A stretch of 64,000 nucleotides of DNA from Toxoplasma gondii ME49 (lineage: Eukaryota > Apicomplexa > Conoidasida > Eucoccidiorida > Sarcocystidae), in assembly GCF_000006565.2 (NCBI RefSeq), contig NC_031479.1, positions 496,001-560,000 of the forward strand, read 5' to 3'. The notes under the pieces were generated by a model that saw only the letters and a list, made by a program, of their open reading frames with translations, had not been told where the DNA came from and searched no databases. The position numbers were made by a program, and so were the translations under genes. The stretch's first letter is position 1, and every line of letters begins with the position of its first letter. Below are positions 9,995 through 20,442 of this stretch, piece by piece.

Positions 9995-12900
9995 ATGTTT
10001 CTCTCTTCTCTTGGCGGCTGCAAGTCGCTCTCCGCTGTCCTTTTTCTCCTCCTTTTCGTCCTCGATCCGCGACAAGCGTCTCCCCTCGCGACTTCCGTCG
10101 CCAGCGCCGCCGGTTCGTCCGCCTGGCTTCCCGCGGCGCTGCCCCGTTCTTCAGGTGTACGTCCACCTGACCAAAGCCGCCGCTTGGGGAGATCAGCGCC
10201 GAGGGGGAACGCAGACAACCTTCAACAGCTTCCCTCTCAGAATGGCGTGAGGCGGCGCAGGTCGGTGTCCTGGGCTCGCGGACTTCCAGCTTTATTCCGC
10301 GCCGCCGCAGACGAAGGAACGGAGGGAGGAACGCGGAGCGATCCGAGAGAAGATGACGCCTGCTCTCTGCTCCCGTCGTCTCACCGACCGAGCTGGCAAC
10401 TCAGAGGCGATGCCGCGGGCGCTTCACTGAACGAGAAGTCGGGGAAAACGCGACGGCGAAGCGGCTCGCATCCGTGGGTGCGTTCTGTCGCGAAGCATCG
10501 CTTTCCGCGGTGGACGTACACCTCGCTCTCTCACCATCGAGGAGTGCCATGCGCTTCCCTTCTTCCTCACAGATGTGGGTTCTGTCCGTCGTCTTCCTTT
10601 CTCAACAGCGCGCGGTTCTGTCCTGTGATCGGGGAGGACACCGCTGTGCGAGGCGTACTCGCTGGGGGCGACGGTGTGTGGAGCCATGTTGTCTCGGGCT
10701 CTGCAGCGCGGTGCGACGCCGGCAGACCAAGGCAGGAGAAGGCCGGTGTCGCGGGGAGAAAGAGACCCCACACCGCTGTGTTCTTCATCTCGAACTTCGC
10801 TCCGTGCGGTGCCTCCACCTCGTCCCGTGACTGCTTCGCGAACTCTGCCGAGGACAGACGCGGAGCGCCAGTCGGACCTCCTCTCTCTCCTTCTCTTCGT
10901 TCTCTGAGTCGCTCCTCTCTTTGTTCTCTGAGTCGCTCCTCTCTTCGCTCCTCTGCTCGTGATCCCTTCTCCCCGGCGACGCCTCTCGCCTCTTCTGGTT
11001 CTCTCCCGCCGCGCATGCGTGAGCTCCTTTCTGAGTTGCGACGGCAAAAGGACCTGCATGCAGTTTTCGAGAAATTGGTGTCGTTCGCTTCTTCGGTACC
11101 TCTCTATCCAGCGCGCGACGCCTCTGCGGTTTCATCCCGCGCCTCCACTGCGTCTCCGCCGTCCCCGCCGCGTCCTGTCCCCTCCGCCTCTCTCTCTCCT
11201 GCGCCACCGCCGAAGGCAACGGAGACAAGCGGACGCGCCGACGACCGGCTCTTGCCGCCCGCTCAGCTTCTGCAGCAGCCGCGCCGCGAGGCGAGCGAGG
11301 AGGCAGACGAGGAAGGAGACAGTCCAGAAGCCTGGGAGAGAGTCGCAGGCTGTGCTGCTCTCGTACGCATCCGCGTCTGTCTCCGTCGCGTGCTGTCTCC
11401 CAAGCGCGAAGGGGAGTCCCGAGCATGCTCCGTTTTTCGAGAAGCAGATGTCCGTGAAGAACCTCAGCAAGGCGCTCTCGCCTCGCTGTCTGTGGCCGCC
11501 TCCTCTTCTTCCGGGGCCTCTTGTCATGATGTCGAGGGCGCGAAGAAAGAACGAAGGGAACTGAGGAGAGAAGACCGAGACGGAGAAGACGAAAGGAGAC
11601 GGTGGGAGCTCCGCGTCGACCTCAGAGGATGGTCCGACTCGCTGGTCGTTCGAGCCTGGCTGGCGATCCTCGTGGTTGGATTGAACAACGCCGCCCCTGA
11701 CACGGTCCTCGCTCTGAGCACTGACGACATTCTGCGAGAGGCGGGGCTGATGCCGTCCTCGACGCCTTCCGGTGGCAAAGGTCATAAAGACACCGTGAAG
11801 GAGACACAGGGAGAGCCTGAGAAACAGACAGAGGAAGGAGAAGACGGGCACAGAGAAGCAGAAGAAGAAGCAGAAGAAGCAGAAGAAGAAGCAGAAGAAG
11901 AAGAAGAAGAAGAAGAAGAAAAAGAAAGAAAAGGATCAAAAAGAGAGAGCGAAGAGGAAAGACTACAGGAAGGAGAAGAGCGACTGAGGGAAGAGGAAAC
12001 AAGGAAATGTCGTGAAGAAGAGAAACGGCGACTTGTTGTTCCTCAGGGTCTCGAGTTCATGCTGAGGTCGATTCAGCGGCAAGTCCGCGAGCAACTCTCT
12101 CGTCTCGCGGAAGAAGAGAAAAACGGAGGTGCGCCTGATGGAAAGGTGCGGAAGTCGAAGACAGACAGAGACGCTTCCCGTGACTTAACTGGGGAGACAA
12201 GAACAAGAACAGACGAGAACGGAGTGCAACGCAGTGTCTTCCACCGGTGCAGGAGTGATGCAGAGACAGAAGCAGATTCTCACCACGTATCTTCTTCTCT
12301 CTCTTCGTCGTTGCCTCCTTCGCAACCTCATCTGTCTTCTCCTTCCTCTTCCTCTTTGTCTTCCTCATCTTCGCCTTCTTCTTCTTCTTCATCTTCATCT
12401 TCTGCTGCGCCCGACCTCTTTGCTTCGACGACAGAGACGTGTGAAGAGAAGCGAGAGCTGAGACGAAGCGCCGCGAGTTCTCCCCCTCAGGTGGCAGTCC
12501 TTCTGAGCGGAGGCGTGGACTCATCGGTGTCTCTGTGTCTCCTCCAGCAGCGGGGCTTCGCGCCGCAGGCCTTCTTCATCAAAGTCTGGCTGCCGGAGCT
12601 CCTTCTGGTGTCTAGACACCTCAACCGGCTCCTCGACTCCGGACTCGCGCCAGCTGCGGCAGGCGGTTGCGGGTGGGAGAGAGACTTGCTGTTTGCCGAC
12701 CAAGTCTGTCGACAGGCGCGCGTCCCTCTCGAGGTTTTGCCTCTGCAAGAAGCGTACTGGGAAGGCGTCGTGCAGCAGATGCTCGACGAGGCCCGGTGCG
12801 TCAGCAGACAGTCTCAGGCTGGCTGGTCGCGAAGCAAAGCTGCGCAGTGTTCTGACGGAGATGCCGGAGCACGAGAATGCCTGTCGTTCACTTTCCTTCT

Positions 12901-15708
12901 CATTCGCGGTGCTTCGTTTTCTTCTCGCCTGGTCTGTTACAGTCCACTCGCCTTCGTCTTCTGCTGTTCGCGCTCGCGTCCTCCAAGTTCGCGTTTCGTC
13001 TCTGCTTCTTCCTTGCTTTTCCGCAGTCTCGTTCGCGTCTCGAGTAGGGGTGTTTCTCGACGCCTGTCGTTGTCCGCGTCCATCGGCTGCATCGCTTGTG
13101 CCTCCTTATGTCTCCTTTGTGTCTCCATTGTGTCTCCTTTGTGTCTCCATTGTGTCTCCTTTGTGTCTCCTTTGTGTCTCGCTCTCTTACAGACAAGGCC
13201 TGACGCCCAATCCCGACTGGTGGTGCAACCAACGTGTGAAGTTCGGCGCGTTCCTCGACCTGCTGGACGGACGAGAAACGCGCTTCTCTGCGAGGCGAAT
13301 CGCGGGAGAAAGCGAGGGGGAAAACGAGAAAGAAGAAGCAGACATGCCTTTCCTCCGGAACTCTTCGCGCTGGACCGGCGCAGTCGCGTCGGGGCACTAC
13401 GCCCGAGTCGTCCCCGCCGCCGAGACGAGTCGGAGATCTGAAGAAGGAGAAGACACAGAAGACAGGGACGAGGATGGAGAAGAGGATCGAGGAGACAAAG
13501 AGCGTGGAAGCGAGGAGGAGAGAAGAACAAGACTGTTTAGAGGAAAGGATCGCCGGAAGGACCAGTCGTATTTTTTGAGTGGCTTGTCGCAGAGACAGTT
13601 GAGACGCTTGGTGACTCCAGTGGGAGACATGGAGAAGGTCGAGGTATGTGTGAGGTGGACATGTTTCTCTTCAAGGAAGTGACACACTACGTTTTCCAAG
13701 GCCATGCGTACCTGGACTCTTTTCGCGTCTGTGTCTCGTTCCTCCCTCTTCTTCGTTTTCTCCTCTCTTTTGTGCGACCCGCTCTGTCCCTCTCTTACCG
13801 GACTGTCTCGCTCTCGGCGCCTTCGCTCTCTTTGCGAACCGGTTGACGTATGCTGACTTGTCTGGATCTTCGATCCTTCCGTCAAGCTCGAAGCCGTTCT
13901 TCGACGACGACGAATCCAGTTAAGCATGGTTGATGCTCCGATCATCCACCATTAACAAAACCAATTCAGTATCCGAGGTTCTACAGTGATTACAGGGGGT
14001 CTCTCTCCTTCTAGCCCAGGTCGTTTGCCAGACTGAGTGCGTCCTCTGTCATTAACGAATTCAGGATCCTAGGTGCTGTGATGTTTCTGATGTTTCTGAT
14101 GGACCTTATCTCGGTTGTCTTAGGCGTTCGGCTTCCTCGAGCATCTCTGCCTCTTGTGCGCAGGTCCGCCGCCTCGCTGCGGCGCTGGATCTCCCGACGG
14201 CAAGACGGCAAGACAGTCAAGGACTCTGCTTTCTTGGCAACCTTTCGCTGTCCTTTTTCTTTCGTCACTTCCTCGGCTCTTCGACGGGACCTGTGCTCCA
14301 CTTCCCCTCTTGCCTCGCTCTCGGCTCGCATGACGGCCTCTGGAACTTCACCGTCGGCCAGCGGAAGGGTGTCACACCCTGCATAGACGTCGCCCGCGTC
14401 CGCCGTCTGTCTTCGTTGCCGGACTCCTCTCTGACTCCACATGCAGCCTCAGTCGACAGCGAAGGAAGCGAAGAACAGACCGCACGGGCGGGAGACAGCC
14501 GGCGCCGGCAGGCCAGAGCGCCTCCAGGGAAGCCGACAAAGGCCTCGGCGACAGGGCAGGGGCGTCAGGCCGCGGATGACGAGGAAAGGAGACTGCTAGA
14601 GGCCAAATGTCACCGAGATGGGGATGACTCTTGCCTGCGAAGCGCGAACCACACAGTTCGGGGCAGACTTGAGTGTACAGACAACGCAGACCGTCCAGAC
14701 GGCCGCGTTCCTGTTTTGAGCGAGGGAAATGAAGCGCCTTCTTCTTCGTCGTGCTCCAGCTCTGCTGAGGCAGACGAAGGCCAGGAAGAAGGCGGAGACA
14801 GGCAGAGTCGTCTGTCAAGTTCCTCGTTTGCTGCCTGTCTCTCTGGAAGTCCACAAAACCTCTTCGAGCCGGCGAATCCCTTTTCACGGACTGGCCTCGG
14901 CGCAGCGAGCCTCGCAGGGCGATGGGTTGTGGCCGCGAAGCATCCGCCGTCGAACGCGCTCTTCGTCGTGAGCGAAAAAGAAATGAAGGCTGCCGCGGCG
15001 GTCGCCGAGAGCGTCGGCTACTCTCTCGACGTCCTCGCTGCGGGACCAGGTGTACGTACACTCGGGGACTCGCAGACGTACCTCCTCGCCTTGCTTCTCA
15101 CTCTGCAGCAGAAATTCTTGCGCGTGGACAATATCCAGTGGATTTCGCATCCGCCTTGTGCAGCGTGTAACGCGGAGGAACAGCCTGTGAGTCGCGATCC
15201 GTCGTTTCTCGGTACTCTTCTCGGCAGCCGAGACCCGCGAGCGAGGCTGAGAGGCGACGAGAAGAGTCTCGAGACGGCGGACGAGTTCGCATTTCTCCGA
15301 TGGGCGCTAGAGGGGTCTCGCGACAAGAGGCCTCGGCTGTACGACGTACAGGTCCGCCACGCTGCGGGGACCGCTTGTGCAGCGATCCATCGCCGCGTTC
15401 GTCTTTGTCTCTTTCCACCCGAACGAAGGTCGCCGAGTTTCCTCTCGCCTTCGGCCGTCTCTGAAGAAAGCGGAGGCCGCAGAAAAGAAAGCAGGGCGCC
15501 GTTTGGGCCTTCCCGCGTCGAAACCAGCGCCGGTTCGTCGGGTGCGTGGACAGCTTGGATCGAACTAGCTGAGCCGGATGAAGGCCTCGCTCCTGGGCAA
15601 ATCGCTGCCATTTACGAAGGCGAAGAATGTCTCGGCGCCGGCCGGATCAGCGCCAGACAAGGGCAAATGGCCGTTGAGGCTGCTCTGCGGTCTGCGGGTC
15701 TGAACTGA
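9995..15708 (+). CDS. mnmA: SufE-MnmA fusion: sulfur acceptor + tRNA 2-thiouridylase, 1598 aa
   Basis: MnmA activates the C2 oxygen of wobble U34 with ATP and replaces it with sulfur received as persulfide. Proposed join 9995-12795, 13193-13643, 14164-15708 (phases 2 and 0). MnmA starts near residue 833: PP-loop LSGGVDSS, TPNPDWWCNQRVKF (first catalytic Cys, residue 945), ASGHYARV, KDQSYFL, QDSQGLCFLGN (second catalytic Cys, residue 1106), FTVGQRKG, and the C-terminal beta-barrel with PGQ and CLGAGRI. Residues about 341-702 match SufE: helix RRQKDLHAVFEKLV, active-site-like VAGC (Cys 453), GWSDSLVVRAWLAILV, TPSGGKG-type loop, and terminal helix LEFMLRSIQRQVREQL, separated by Ser/Pro- and Glu-rich inserts. 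The start (ATG 9995) begins a hydrophobic stretch (LSAVLFLLLFVL) suiting a secretory/plastid leader. E. coli MnmA is about 370 aa and SufE about 140. Apicoplast location is inference. Confidence 0.88.
11015..12101 (+). other. SufE-like domain within the fusion gene
   Basis: SufE takes persulfide sulfur from a SufS-type cysteine desulfurase on one Cys. Visible in order: N-terminal helices (from residue 341), the Gly-Cys active-site turn (Cys 453; E. coli GCQSQVW becomes GCAALVR), the GDSDAAIVKGLIA-type helix seen here as GWSDSLVVRAWLA, a TPEEI-like segment seen as APDTVLALSTDDIL, and the C-terminal helix EFMLRSIQRQV. The spacing between Cys and SDS helix is stretched by about 60 residues of low complexity. 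The domain call rests on ordered motif matches, not on a computed score. Confidence 0.78.
11866..11930 (+). repeat. GAA/GCAGAA trinucleotide tract encoding poly-Glu/Ala
   Basis: In-frame AGAAGAAGCA/GAA repeats within exon 1 of SufE-MnmA encode an EEAEEEAEEEEEE-like spacer inside the SufE region. A pyrimidine (TCT/TCC) counterpart encoding poly-Ser lies at about 12335-12405. Confidence 0.8.
13109..13174 (+). repeat. Six 11-bp tandem units at an intron 3' end
   Basis: Units TGTCTCCTTTG / TGTCTCCATTG repeat six times in the last part of intron 1 of SufE-MnmA, followed by CTCTCTTACAG, the acceptor used at 13193. The array is pyrimidine-rich on the sense strand and so forms most of the polypyrimidine tract. 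Confidence 0.9.
13644..14163 (+). other. Intron 2 of SufE-MnmA with a diverged direct repeat
   Basis: Bounded by GAG|GTATGTG and TGCGCAG|GTCC, joining KVE to VRRLAA in phase. The middle (about 13920-14085) is AT-richer than its surroundings. It holds two similar blocks about 100 bp apart: ATTAAC...AATTCAGTATCCGAGGT and ATTAAC...GAATTCAGGATCCTAGGT. No coding frame connects across the intron. Confidence 0.6.
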
Positions 15709-15899
15709 AGAGCGAGGGACTCGGCGTCTTCTCGTGACAAGGAGGAAAAGTCGAGCGGTCGGAGCTCTTCCGGGTGTACAGACACAAGCTCTGCGACCCG
15801 AACTCTTCAACAGAAGTAGAAACGAATCAACAACTCTCCTGCAGACAGACGTTTCTACAGCGATTCAGAGACATGCATTCGTGTGTATAGGCACGCAGG

Positions 15900-15962
15900 C
15901 ATGCATATATATATATATATACTTATATATATATACACTTATAGATATATATATATATATGA
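15900..15962. repeat. TA/TATACACT microsatellite
   Basis: Three TA runs separated by ACT and GA interruptions, about 190 bases past the SufE-MnmA stop codon. Confidence 0.85.
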
Positions 15963-16555
15963 GTGTACGTTTGTGCAGGTATATATATTTGCGTGAAAAG
16001 AATTTCAGTAAATAGAATATGGGGGTTAGGGACATCGAGTTTGGCACAAACGTTTTTACGGCTCGTGTTGGGCGTTCTCCAGTGTGGATGAAGTTGTCAA
16101 CGGCCTACTCTTGTCGCTCTTTGTCGAAATAAGACTGGTTTTTTACCTCGCCTAAAAATTTGACGCTTTCTTGCTCTGAGACTCAGACGCGGCCGAGACC
16201 GCAGCTGCTGCAGCCCTGGTAAATCCTGCGACTGCCAGGCCTTCTGACTCTGTCGAGACGCTCAACACGGAGCTCCTTCGGTGTCCTGTAGATCTCAGTC
16301 ACAGTAGCCAAAATGCAACAAACCAAATATTTAAAGAAGGTGAAGAACTCTCTCATGTTTCGTTTCTCACTAGCGGCAATGGCCTGTCTGGCCTTCAGAT
16401 GCTACACCTGTAACTCTGGCGCTGAGATCCACTTCAGAAGCAGAACATCACTTTCTCCCAAACCCGCAACACTGACGAATCTCCATTTGTCTCTCCAGTT
16501 ATCCATCTGTGCGCATGTCTGTGTACCTCTGTAGATACAGTTACAACGTAAAAAT

Positions 16556-16605
16556 GTATATCTTTATATATGTTTATATATATATATATATTTATATATG
16601 CTTGA
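16556..16605. repeat. TA/TTTATATA microsatellite
   Basis: TTTATATATG units and a pure TA run in the MnmA-RPL4 convergent intergenic region. Confidence 0.85.
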
Positions 16606-17854
16606 GTTAGGGTGTTCGACATTCGTGCGAATGCAGAAACCTGTGGACGCGTATTGGCACGACTGAGTTGCTCTGCTTCTTTGCTTTTCGAAAATCCGCA
16701 TGTGACACAGACGCATCGCTTGCGTGAACTCGAGAGAAGAGGTGACATTTCCTTCTCCCTCTAAGGAAGAAGAAAACTTCATCTGGTTCTGAAGAATCCT
16801 GCACCTGTGCACATGATTCACCTGCTTTTTCGTTACGTGTGTACACAATAAAATATTTGGCAAATATCTATGTCTATCATTCTCCATGGGTTTAGGGCAG
16901 TGGCCAACTCTGAGTAGTGCGACTCGGGGTCCGCGACGTCCTTTGCTTCGTCTTTACCTCAGCCGAGGCGTCACTCTTTCTCTTCTTTCCTGAGAGGTCG
17001 TGAAGCCAGGAAATCGCGCGTCTACAACGGGAGAACATGTTTGTTTTTTCAGTCAGAATCCAGCAAATTTACATATATTTCTGTTTCTTTATCTCCTTCT
17101 ACTTGTCTGTTTACTCTATCAAACATGGGGGGACTCTCATGCTCTTTTTCGCAGCGTCGCTCCGATACGTGATGAGACAGTTGCGAAGGGCGCGTCGAGC
17201 TGAGAGACGCTCTGCCGCCGCGTTCCGCATCAAAGCTAGATTTCCTATGGAGACATCCGTAAAGAAAGTCACTGGCCGAAGAGTCGTGAGTCCATGCGTT
17301 TCTCTGCTGTGATCTGCGCATTCTGTTCTCTCTCCTCCTCTCTGCGTTCATTCTTGCTACGCTTTCCTCTCTGCTCTCTTCACTGCTCTAAGCTGTCTGG
17401 ACTCGGTTCGCTGGTTTGCCTGGTCTCTACTGCTACTTCCTTTTCTGTCTCGGCTCCTCTGGCGAACGCCCTGCATACACCGAGTCGCTGCCCTGCGCCA
17501 GTGCGACCAGTCGATTGATTGGGTTCGCCTCCCGGGCACACGGTGTACGTACAGCGCCTGCCAGCCAGTGTTCGGTGTCTGTGCGGCAGCTCTCGCGGCG
17601 TCTGTCTCGCATGCTTCGCGTTTGCTCCGGAAGACTTATTTTCAGCTCTGAGTGTTCGTCCTTTCTTCTGCAGGCCGACTGTGGGGCCGCGCACCCAGTT
17701 TCGCGCTGTCTCGCGACAGCAGACACGGATCACCAGAACTCATCGGGACTCCACACTGCACTCCTCGTCTTCCTCCTTCCTCTGTATCTCTTCTCTGCCT
17801 CCCCTCCCCCCGGCTGTCCCCTTCTCGTCTCCTCCCCCGTACACCCTCGTCGAT

Positions 17855-19105
17855 TTACTCCTCCTCAGCGCTCGCTTGCGCGATGGCTCCAGCTTCCTCG
17901 GCCTTGCGTCTCGCAGCAGCCTCGAGTTCCGCGGCCATTTTGTCGGAGAACGCCTGTCGGATTTCTGCGGCGAAGCGGCGGGCGCTCTGGCGGTGCTTCT
18001 TGTGTTCCTCGCGGTTCGCCTGCTTCTTCCTGAGGACCAGGGCGCGCTGCTTGGTGCCTTCCGTCTGGGCGAGGCGCGCCAAAATCTTCAAGTTGCGCGC
18101 CGCAGGATTCACCCGGCACAGGACGGCATGGTTCTTCAGGAGGTTCTTCTTCTGGCCGCGCTTCTTCTGCGGCGCGACGCGCGCAGGCCGCACGACGCGC
18201 TGGATCTCCTCAGAGTTCACGATGCGGCTGAGGTCCGCGTTGGACATCAAGGCTCGCGGGAGATGGTAGCCTTTCTTCAGCTGGGCGGTGCCGGTGCCGG
18301 TGTGGCGGCCAAAGAGGAGCTGCAGGCGCTTGAAGGCGGACGCAGTGTACAGACAGAAGCGGCCGAGGGCGCCGCCGGGGGCGAGTTGGAGGAGATTCAG
18401 CGAGTCGACCTTGCAGAGTTCGACGCCGGGGATGTTGCGGAAGGCGCGGGTGACGCCGTTGTCCTCCGCATAGACGACGAGCGGCCCGCGACGCATGTGT
18501 GTTCTGCGGCCGCGCATCTTGCCCTTGCCGGCGCGGAGTTTCTTCGCGCTCGCCCGCACCCGCTCGAGCTCCGCGGTGCAGCCGAGCGTCTCGAGGATCT
18601 TCACCGCCTCGCGGGTCTTGCTCACCTTCTCGAGTTTCTCGCTAACGACGAGCGGGAGCTCGGGTACCTCGTCGATGCGGTGACCGCGGGCCATGACCAG
18701 CGCAGGCAGGCCGGTCGCCGCGACCGCAGAAGCCACCGCATGTCGCTTCTGCGTCACATTCACCTTCCGGTGCCACCGTCTCCAGGTCTTGTTCGGCGCA
18801 AACATTCCGCCGCCGCGGCACATGTTCCCGAAGGCCGCCTGCCCGGCGCGGTGCGTGCCTCCGCCGGGGACGCGCGGAATCCGCGACACCGCGCGACCGG
18901 TTCCCCAGGACTCTGCAGAAGTCTGGTACCCCGCGTTCGGCGCGACGCCGTACGGCTGTCGGCGGTTTTTCGCCATGTTGGTGTGGACGAAACGCACCAA
19001 GTCCGGCCGCAGCGGAGAGAGAAACACGGAGGGCATCAGGGACGTCCCCGACGCCGTTCCGTCTTCCGGCTTATAGACGGAGACCAACGGACGGGCTGTC
19101 GCCAT
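17855..19105 (-). CDS. RPL4: 60S ribosomal protein L4 (uL4), 416 aa
   Basis: Structural protein of the large cytosolic ribosomal subunit; its extended loop lines the exit tunnel. Diagnostic segments: [11 protein letters not shown] start, [75 protein letters not shown] segment ([13 protein letters not shown]), and later [14 protein letters not shown]. The basic, Ala-rich tail is typical of eukaryotic L4, and 416 aa is normal for the eukaryotic protein. Coding appears continuous. The ATG at 19105 is chosen because the family sequence begins exactly there; the 32 upstream in-frame codons lack homology. Its codons look strongly GC-biased, as expected of a highly expressed gene. Promoter-type motifs lie 1.3 kb upstream (20373-20581), suggesting an intron in the 5' UTR. 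Confidence 0.97.
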   Translation of the reverse strand: MATARPLVSVYKPEDGTASGTSLMPSVFLSPLRPDLVRFVHTNMAKNRRQPYGVAPNAGYQTSAESWGTGRAVSRIPRVPGGGTHRAGQAAFGNMCRGGGMFAPNKTWRRWHRKVNVTQKRHAVASAVAATGLPALVMARGHRIDEVPELPLVVSEKLEKVSKTREAVKILETLGCTAELERVRASAKKLRAGKGKMRGRRTHMRRGPLVVYAEDNGVTRAFRNIPGVELCKVDSLNLLQLAPGGALGRFCLYTASAFKRLQLLFGRHTGTGTAQLKKGYHLPRALMSNADLSRIVNSEEIQRVVRPARVAPQKKRGQKKNLLKNHAVLCRVNPAARNLKILARLAQTEGTKQRALVLRKKQANREEHKKHRQSARRFAAEIRQAFSDKMAAELEAAARRKAEEAGAIAQASAEEE

Positions 19106-20372
19106 CTTGAACTCGCAGGCAAAGAAGACGTACAAAGGGGGGGGGGGAGAGCGAGAGAACGCTGCAGACACACAAGGACAGAGACACAGAGACAGGCACA
19201 TGCAGAGAAACAGAAAGAAACCTCGAGAGTGTGGGCGAGACTGAGAGAAGAACGGAGCCTGAGGGAAAAACGGGAGAGCTCACGGAGCGGCGACGCGCTC
19301 CGACTCGGCGCAGAGCAGTCGGCAGAAAGCGAAAGAGAGAAAGAAAGAGAGAGAAAGAGAAAGAGAGACGCGCGACTGGTGTGTTTTCAGGCAGGTGCGA
19401 AACTTCCAGAAGTGACGCGCGGCAACACAAGGGATCACTCGGGCAAGGCTGTTCAAAAAAACGGCAGGACGGGGGACCCACACAACGACGCTCTTTTATT
19501 ATGCTGGACACCCGGCGGCCTCTGTTTTCCACGACACAGCAAAAAGAGCGCAAGGAAACGCACGCGTCCGACAACTCAACTTTCTAAACTCGTTCGCGTT
19601 CGGAGTCAAAACGAGGTCTTCTCGCGGGGCATACGACACACACACAGACGACAGGGTGAGAGCGGCAAAGACGGACAACGCCTTTGAAAAACAGCGACGG
19701 TCGAAACGACAGAGGAACGCGTCTCCCCGACCCTGCAATTCGGCGGATTTCTGGTGTGGAAGAAGCAAAGACGCCTTCGCTTCCCTGTCGGGGCATGTCT
19801 CTGAGAACAACACTGGTGAACCGATCTCCAAAAAACCGGGCACAGTCTAACGACGAAACGTTTTCAAGTTCCTCCTTTTTTTCGACAAATGAAAGCCGAC
19901 TCAGTTTGTCCTCTCTCGCGGGGTGCGACCGCCCTGGCTCCCCCCGCGGTCGGTCGCACGCAACTCTTCAGTTTCAGGCTCTCTTACTGCCACTGGTTTT
20001 TCTGCCCAAAACGATTTCCTCCCCTCACGTCCGGCCGCCGACCCAGCAGTGGATTGCGGGGAGACGCCACGGAAAAAGACAAGGAAACGAAGTCAAAAAG
20101 AACTCTCGAAACACACAAGCGGGGCCTCTCGCAAGCTTGTGGGGAAGAGAACTTCGGCCTCGCGTTGCGCAGAGCGTCGGGGCAGGGTTCCGCAGACTTA
20201 CGTCCTCTCAGAGTAGACGAGACAATGTCTCTCCACGACTTTCGCCTGAATCCGAGAAAAACAAAATACAGAGAGGACCGACAGGGAAACCCAGCCTCCT
20301 CCTGCAAGCGCCGCCACACACGAAAGCAATCGTCTCCGGTCCGCCTCTTGGAAAACTTCTCTCCCCTGGCCG

Positions 20373-20380
20373 CGCATGCA
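20373..20380 (-). promoter_or_regulatory. GCATGC (TRP-2-like) motif
   Basis: CGCATGCA fits the degenerate element (T/C)GCATGC(G/A) reported for T. gondii ribosomal protein promoters. A second copy, TGCATGCA, is at 20574-20581. The motif is common in this genome type, so its value here comes from lying beside the 20428 element upstream of RPL4. Confidence 0.45.
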
Positions 20381-20427
20381 AACCCTCGCGGCGCCCGGCC
20401 TATTTACGACGACCGAAGCGTGTTGAA

Positions 20428-20442
20428 CGGTATATAAGCCGA
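20428..20442 (-). promoter_or_regulatory. TRP-1-like ribosomal protein promoter element
   Basis: Read on the minus strand the sequence is TCGGCTTATATACCG. It agrees at 13 of 15 positions with TCGGCTTATATTCGG, the TRP-1 element described for T. gondii ribosomal protein genes (consensus recalled from the literature). It is oriented toward RPL4, 1.32 kb upstream of its ATG. Confidence 0.55.

Larger units (their letters stand above)
15709..17854. other. Convergent intergenic region, MnmA to RPL4
   Basis: Both flanking genes end here, so it should hold two 3' UTRs. It contains two TA microsatellites (about 15900-15962 and 16556-16605) and a GGTGTACAGACAC element at 15773. No supported coding frame. 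Confidence 0.55.

Noticed and set aside
8670..10166. 498-codon Arg-rich minus-strand frame overlapping the SufE-MnmA start
   Set aside because: No domain, extreme Arg content, and it overlaps the leader of a well-supported gene on the other strand.
17519..19687. 722-codon + strand frame across RPL4
   Set aside because: Antisense to RPL4; GC-rich, codon-biased coding DNA leaves the opposite strand open. No homology.
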